From NCBI GenBank assembly GCA_050175155.1, contig JBFXJF010000056.1, positions 1 through 6,856 on the forward strand: DNA of 6,856 nucleotides, read 5' to 3'. The notes under the pieces are model-generated. The model saw only the letters and a list, made by a program, of their open reading frames with translations, was not told where the DNA came from and searched no databases. Every line of letters starts with the position of its first letter. Positions within the stretch are counted from its first letter, which is position 1. The DNA is from JBFXJF01 sp050175155. Lineage in GTDB: Bacteria; Bacillota; Bacilli; Tepidibacillales; Tepidibacillaceae. Both the position numbers and the translations under genes were made by a program. Shown piece after piece: positions 4,397-6,856 of the stretch.

Positions 4397-6139
4397 ATGA
4401 AGATAAATGACTTATTCAAGGGGTTAATATTTGAAACTGACATATATGAATTTAAAAAAAACCTAAATCCAAAAGAAGATAAACGATGGTTAAAAACAAT
4501 TTGTGGGTTTTCAAACTCAAAAGGTGGACACATCTATATAGGTGTAAACAATGATGATAACGAACTCTTTACTTTCAATCAAAAAGAAATTGATGTTATT
4601 AAACAAACAATTAATAATGGGATATTTTCAAATATTACACCAATACCAAAATACGAGATAACTACTATAGAAGTAAGCGATAAGTATATTGTTGATTTGA
4701 CTATTTACAAAAACGAATACGGAATTACTTTTTTTAAAGATGCTCAAAACGGGAATCAAATATACGTAAGGAGAAATGGACAAACGACGTTTGCTATTCC
4801 CGAAGAAATTCTAAAAATGGCACTTAACATTAAGAAATACGAATATGATAAGACGGTAATAGGTATCAGAAGTAATGACACGACATTTACTATTTTTAAT
4901 GAAGAATACATGAAATCAAACAATGGTGAAAGTGTAACAAATAAACTACAGAAGAGTTTGGGGTTGATTAGCCAAGACGGCTACTTGACTTTAGCAGGTC
5001 TTTTGTTTTCTGACTACAATCAATATGAAAATGGGAACATTGTGGTTACTGTATGGCCTGGTGATACTAAAGGCAGTAAAACTTATATAGACAGTAAGAA
5101 ACACACTGGGAATATTATTTTTCTATTGCATAAAGCTATTGAAAATATTCAAAATGTACCCTATTACATGTTTGGTGGACAAAAAACTGATTTGAGAAGA
5201 CAAGATATAGGATCTTTTTCATATTTATCTTTACGAGAAGCAATTGTAAACGCTCTGGCGCATAGAGATTACACAATCGATGGCAATGAAATTGCGATAG
5301 ATTGTTTTAAAGATCGAATTGAAATTAGTTCACCGGGATCAATGTTACATGGTACTACAATAGGTTATCAAAGACTTGATGAAAATACCGTGTCACAAAG
5401 AAGAAATTCTATAATATGCCACACACTGGAAAAACTAAAACTTATGGAAAATAAAGGATCGGGTTTTGCTAATATTATTTCAGATTATCGGGATTTAGGA
5501 GATTCTTACACTCCACTTTTCAAATCGACAGATGTATCTTTTACTATACGATTGGCAAACAAAAAATTCATTTCCACAGTCAAAAATCAAACTACCCCAT
5601 TAACTACCTCAAAGAACTACCTTAATAATATTAATTTATTCAAAAGTAGACAGGAACTATTCCTTGAAAATCCAAATAATGAAATTATTGTTGAAATGAT
5701 AGAAAATGATAAGAATACCGATTACGAAATGATTTCATCAAAACTAGGAATAACTAGAGATGGAGCTAAATATTACATAAAAAAATTAAGGGATTCGGCA
5801 TTAATTAGAAGAGAGGGGAGTAATAGATATGGCTATTATGAAACTTATCAAGAATTGGACAGACCTTCAGATTTTATGAACTTAGATGATGAAACTAGGC
5901 GAAAAGTGCTTGCGTGGTGTGAAAAGTATTTCGTGCCATCTCAGTCAATTTACCTTGATATGAGTTCATATGGACTAAAACACATTTTGGAGAAAGACAC
6001 GGATATATATTTAACAAATGGTCAATTTAAAGGTGCCATGATTTTATCGGGTTTTATTCCGAAAAGTATTGATGAATTGAATTGGTATTTTAATATCTCT
6101 AAAAAATCTCCAGCGATTTATATGGGGAAGAAAGCGTAA
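4397..6139 (+). CDS. AlbA_2/HATPase_c_4 regulator (COG2865-type, Schlafen-like) with an extra C-terminal domain
   Basis: This is a 580-aa protein. Residues 13-140 are an AlbA_2 (Schlafen-type) domain: E18-FKK, then CGFSNSKGGHIYIGV (36-50), the usual ExK...FaNtxGGxixiGv pattern of nucleic-acid-binding members. Residues 230-390 are a GHKL-type HATPase_c_4: N-box REAIVNALAHRDY (280-292, Asn285), DRIEISSPG (306-314) and the glycine loop KGSGF (353-357). Proteins of this class are often called RecG-related or divergent AAA-4 and act as DNA-binding regulators near mobile elements or in defence; the exact role is unclear. A Thr-rich linker (about 398-408) leads to a winged helix at 429-482 (KLGITRDGAKYYIKKLRDS). 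Residues 494-580 form an additional domain (WCEKYF, YGLKHILE, NGQFKGAMILSGF, ELNWYFNISKKSP). I recall this as a small stand-alone protein or tail in Bacillota phages and conjugative elements. Direct repeats in the promoter suggest autoregulation. Confidence 0.88.
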   Translation: MKINDLFKGLIFETDIYEFKKNLNPKEDKRWLKTICGFSNSKGGHIYIGVNNDDNELFTFNQKEIDVIKQTINNGIFSNITPIPKYEITTIEVSDKYIVDLTIYKNEYGITFFKDAQNGNQIYVRRNGQTTFAIPEEILKMALNIKKYEYDKTVIGIRSNDTTFTIFNEEYMKSNNGESVTNKLQKSLGLISQDGYLTLAGLLFSDYNQYENGNIVVTVWPGDTKGSKTYIDSKKHTGNIIFLLHKAIENIQNVPYYMFGGQKTDLRRQDIGSFSYLSLREAIVNALAHRDYTIDGNEIAIDCFKDRIEISSPGSMLHGTTIGYQRLDENTVSQRRNSIICHTLEKLKLMENKGSGFANIISDYRDLGDSYTPLFKSTDVSFTIRLANKKFISTVKNQTTPLTTSKNYLNNINLFKSRQELFLENPNNEIIVEMIENDKNTDYEMISSKLGITRDGAKYYIKKLRDSALIRREGSNRYGYYETYQELDRPSDFMNLDDETRRKVLAWCEKYFVPSQSIYLDMSSYGLKHILEKDTDIYLTNGQFKGAMILSGFIPKSIDELNWYFNISKKSPAIYMGKKA

Positions 6140-6149
6140 AAAATACTTT

Positions 6150-6770
6150 TCAGTTTAGTACAATAAACCAATTTAAATCCTGTATTTCATTAGTTTTAGA
6201 CTTACAGCGACTCTGAAGTAACGGTTTAATCTCCGTTACTTTTTTGAATGTCTCGGTATCCGTTTTCTTTCCACTCGCATTTATTACAAACACATAATTC
6301 TCTAAATCCACAACAACCATCACTTCAAATATATCTTTATTAGAAGACCCATCAATTTTCATCTGAAATACCTTTCTGACGATGGGTGCTTCATCTTTAT
6401 TAATAACAAACTTTTTATCTTTTGTAAGTGTGTAACCAATACATTTATGAAGTGATACTTTGCCCTTTTGAGCTTGTTTTTGAAAGCTCCAACTGATTTT
6501 TTGTGACATTGAGCCTGATTCCTGCTCTGCCATACTGGCCATCATGATAAAAAGTATATCGATTGCAGGATCAAGACTGTATATCCCTTCTTTTTCAAAG
6601 TAGAACTCAACACCCAGTTTTCTGGTTTCTTTAATGATGGGTAATGCATCAATAGTATTTTTTGCAAATCTAGATAATGACTTAACTAAGACTAAATCAA
6701 TATGACCTGCATAAACCTTTCTTAATAAATCTTGTAGTCTATCTCTTGACTTCATGGAAGTACCTGAGTC
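6150..6770 (-). pseudogene. large serine recombinase remnant, N-terminus and central part missing
   Basis: On the minus strand the frame shows the middle of a resolvase domain: DSGTSMKSRDRLQDLL, then HIDLVLVKSLSRFAKNT (18-34, counting from the Met at 6755), FEKEGIYSLD (53-62) and the long helix MMASMAEQESGSMSQKISWS (71-90). The start of the recombinase domain follows (KGKVSLHKCIGYTLTKD ... IVRKVF). Such enzymes are about 450-550 aa. The N-terminal strand with the catalytic Ser (usually YxRVSt) is absent. Near residue 142 (about base 6330) the text jumps from GSSNKDI to FEVMVVVDLENYVFVINASG, which reads like the extreme C-terminal end of these proteins, so roughly 250 residues seem deleted in frame. 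The Met at 6755 has no ribosome binding site. The frame stays open to the window edge, but sequence beyond DSGTS looks unlike a recombinase and carries a plus-strand promoter. It cannot catalyse recombination and marks an old mobile element. Confidence 0.8.
6216..6245 (+). terminator. intrinsic terminator for the AlbA_2 gene
   Basis: AAGTAACGG (6216-6224) and CCGTTACTT (6233-6241) form a perfect 9-bp stem with an 8-nt loop, followed by T-run 6240-6245. It lies 77 bp after the AlbA_2 stop codon, inside the 3' end of the convergent recombinase remnant. Confidence 0.72.
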
Positions 6771-6771
6771 G

Positions 6772-6814
6772 TTTGTGACAAAAATTCTCTTAATATCAGA
6801 AAAAATGTCACAAA
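6772..6814. repeat. 9-bp inverted repeat at the right-end promoter
   Basis: TTTGTGACA (6772-6780) and TGTCACAAA (6806-6814) are perfect inverted copies separated by 25 bp. The right half covers the -35 of the promoter at 6807-6835. A dimeric or looping regulator site is likely, but no regulator can be named from this. Confidence 0.6.
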
Positions 6815-6835
6815 ATGGAATGTCTATGTTATAAT
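6807..6835 (+). promoter_or_regulatory. extended -10 promoter for a plus-strand gene beyond the window
   Basis: GTCACA (6807-6812, 4 of 6 matches to TTGACA), a 17-bp spacer and TATAAT (6830-6835) with TGT at 6827-6829. The start point would be near 6842, just before a strong ribosome binding site. Confidence 0.65.
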
Positions 6836-6846
6836 GATGCTGTAGT

Positions 6847-6854
6847 AAAGGAGG
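6847..6854 (+). promoter_or_regulatory. ribosome binding site of the next gene
   Basis: AAAGGAGG ends 2 bases before the window edge. With the promoter at 6807-6835 it predicts a plus-strand gene starting a few bases outside the window, divergent from the recombinase remnant. Confidence 0.7.
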
Positions 6855-6856
6855 CA

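Noticed and set aside
1..6856. CRISPR array, tRNA or rRNA genes
   Set aside because: No regularly spaced repeats with unique spacers, and no tRNA arms or rRNA-like stretches were seen on either strand.

Overview
The window is AT-rich bacterial DNA with strong AGGAGG-type ribosome binding sites, near-consensus sigma-A promoters and standard stop codons. Trp is written TGG throughout the intact genes. This fits a low-GC Bacillota genome (Lactobacillales, Erysipelotrichia or a relative); the species cannot be told from the sequence. The gene mix is typical of an accessory or defence island: a toxin-antitoxin pair, a HEPN-like orphan, an AlbA/Schlafen-type regulator and a decayed serine recombinase.

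Left part (1-1431). A tiny Asn/Gln/His-rich protein with an NPNN repeat (6-176) ends just before a perfect TTGACA-N17-TATAAT promoter (184-212). That promoter drives about 190 nt of non-coding sequence ending in a 13-bp terminator hairpin (410-440). Directly after it comes a strong ribosome binding site and a 318-aa orphan protein (475-1431) with a HEPN-like NxxKH segment. Promoter, structured RNA, terminator, then toxin-like gene is the layout of type III toxin-antitoxin and RNA-associated Abi loci. It is the best candidate here for an undescribed system.

Middle (1490-4387). A MATE-family efflux transporter (1490-2815) follows on the same strand. Next is an autoregulated-looking toxin-antitoxin operon. 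A 20-bp perfect palindrome overlaps the promoter of an antitoxin that joins a RelB/DinJ ribbon-helix-helix domain to a VbhA-like C-terminus. The downstream Fic toxin gene overlaps it by 8 bp but is split by one in-frame TGA just before the HPFREGN active site. About 320 bp after it hold no recognisable gene.

Right part (4350-6856). A consensus promoter carrying three ACTRCCCT direct repeats drives a 580-aa AlbA_2/HATPase_c_4 (COG2865-type) protein. It ends with a winged helix and an unusual 87-aa tail resembling small proteins of mobile elements. Convergent with it is a large serine recombinase remnant lacking the catalytic serine region and most of its C-terminal half. The last 85 bp hold an inverted repeat, an extended -10 promoter and a ribosome binding site for a plus-strand gene that starts beyond the window.
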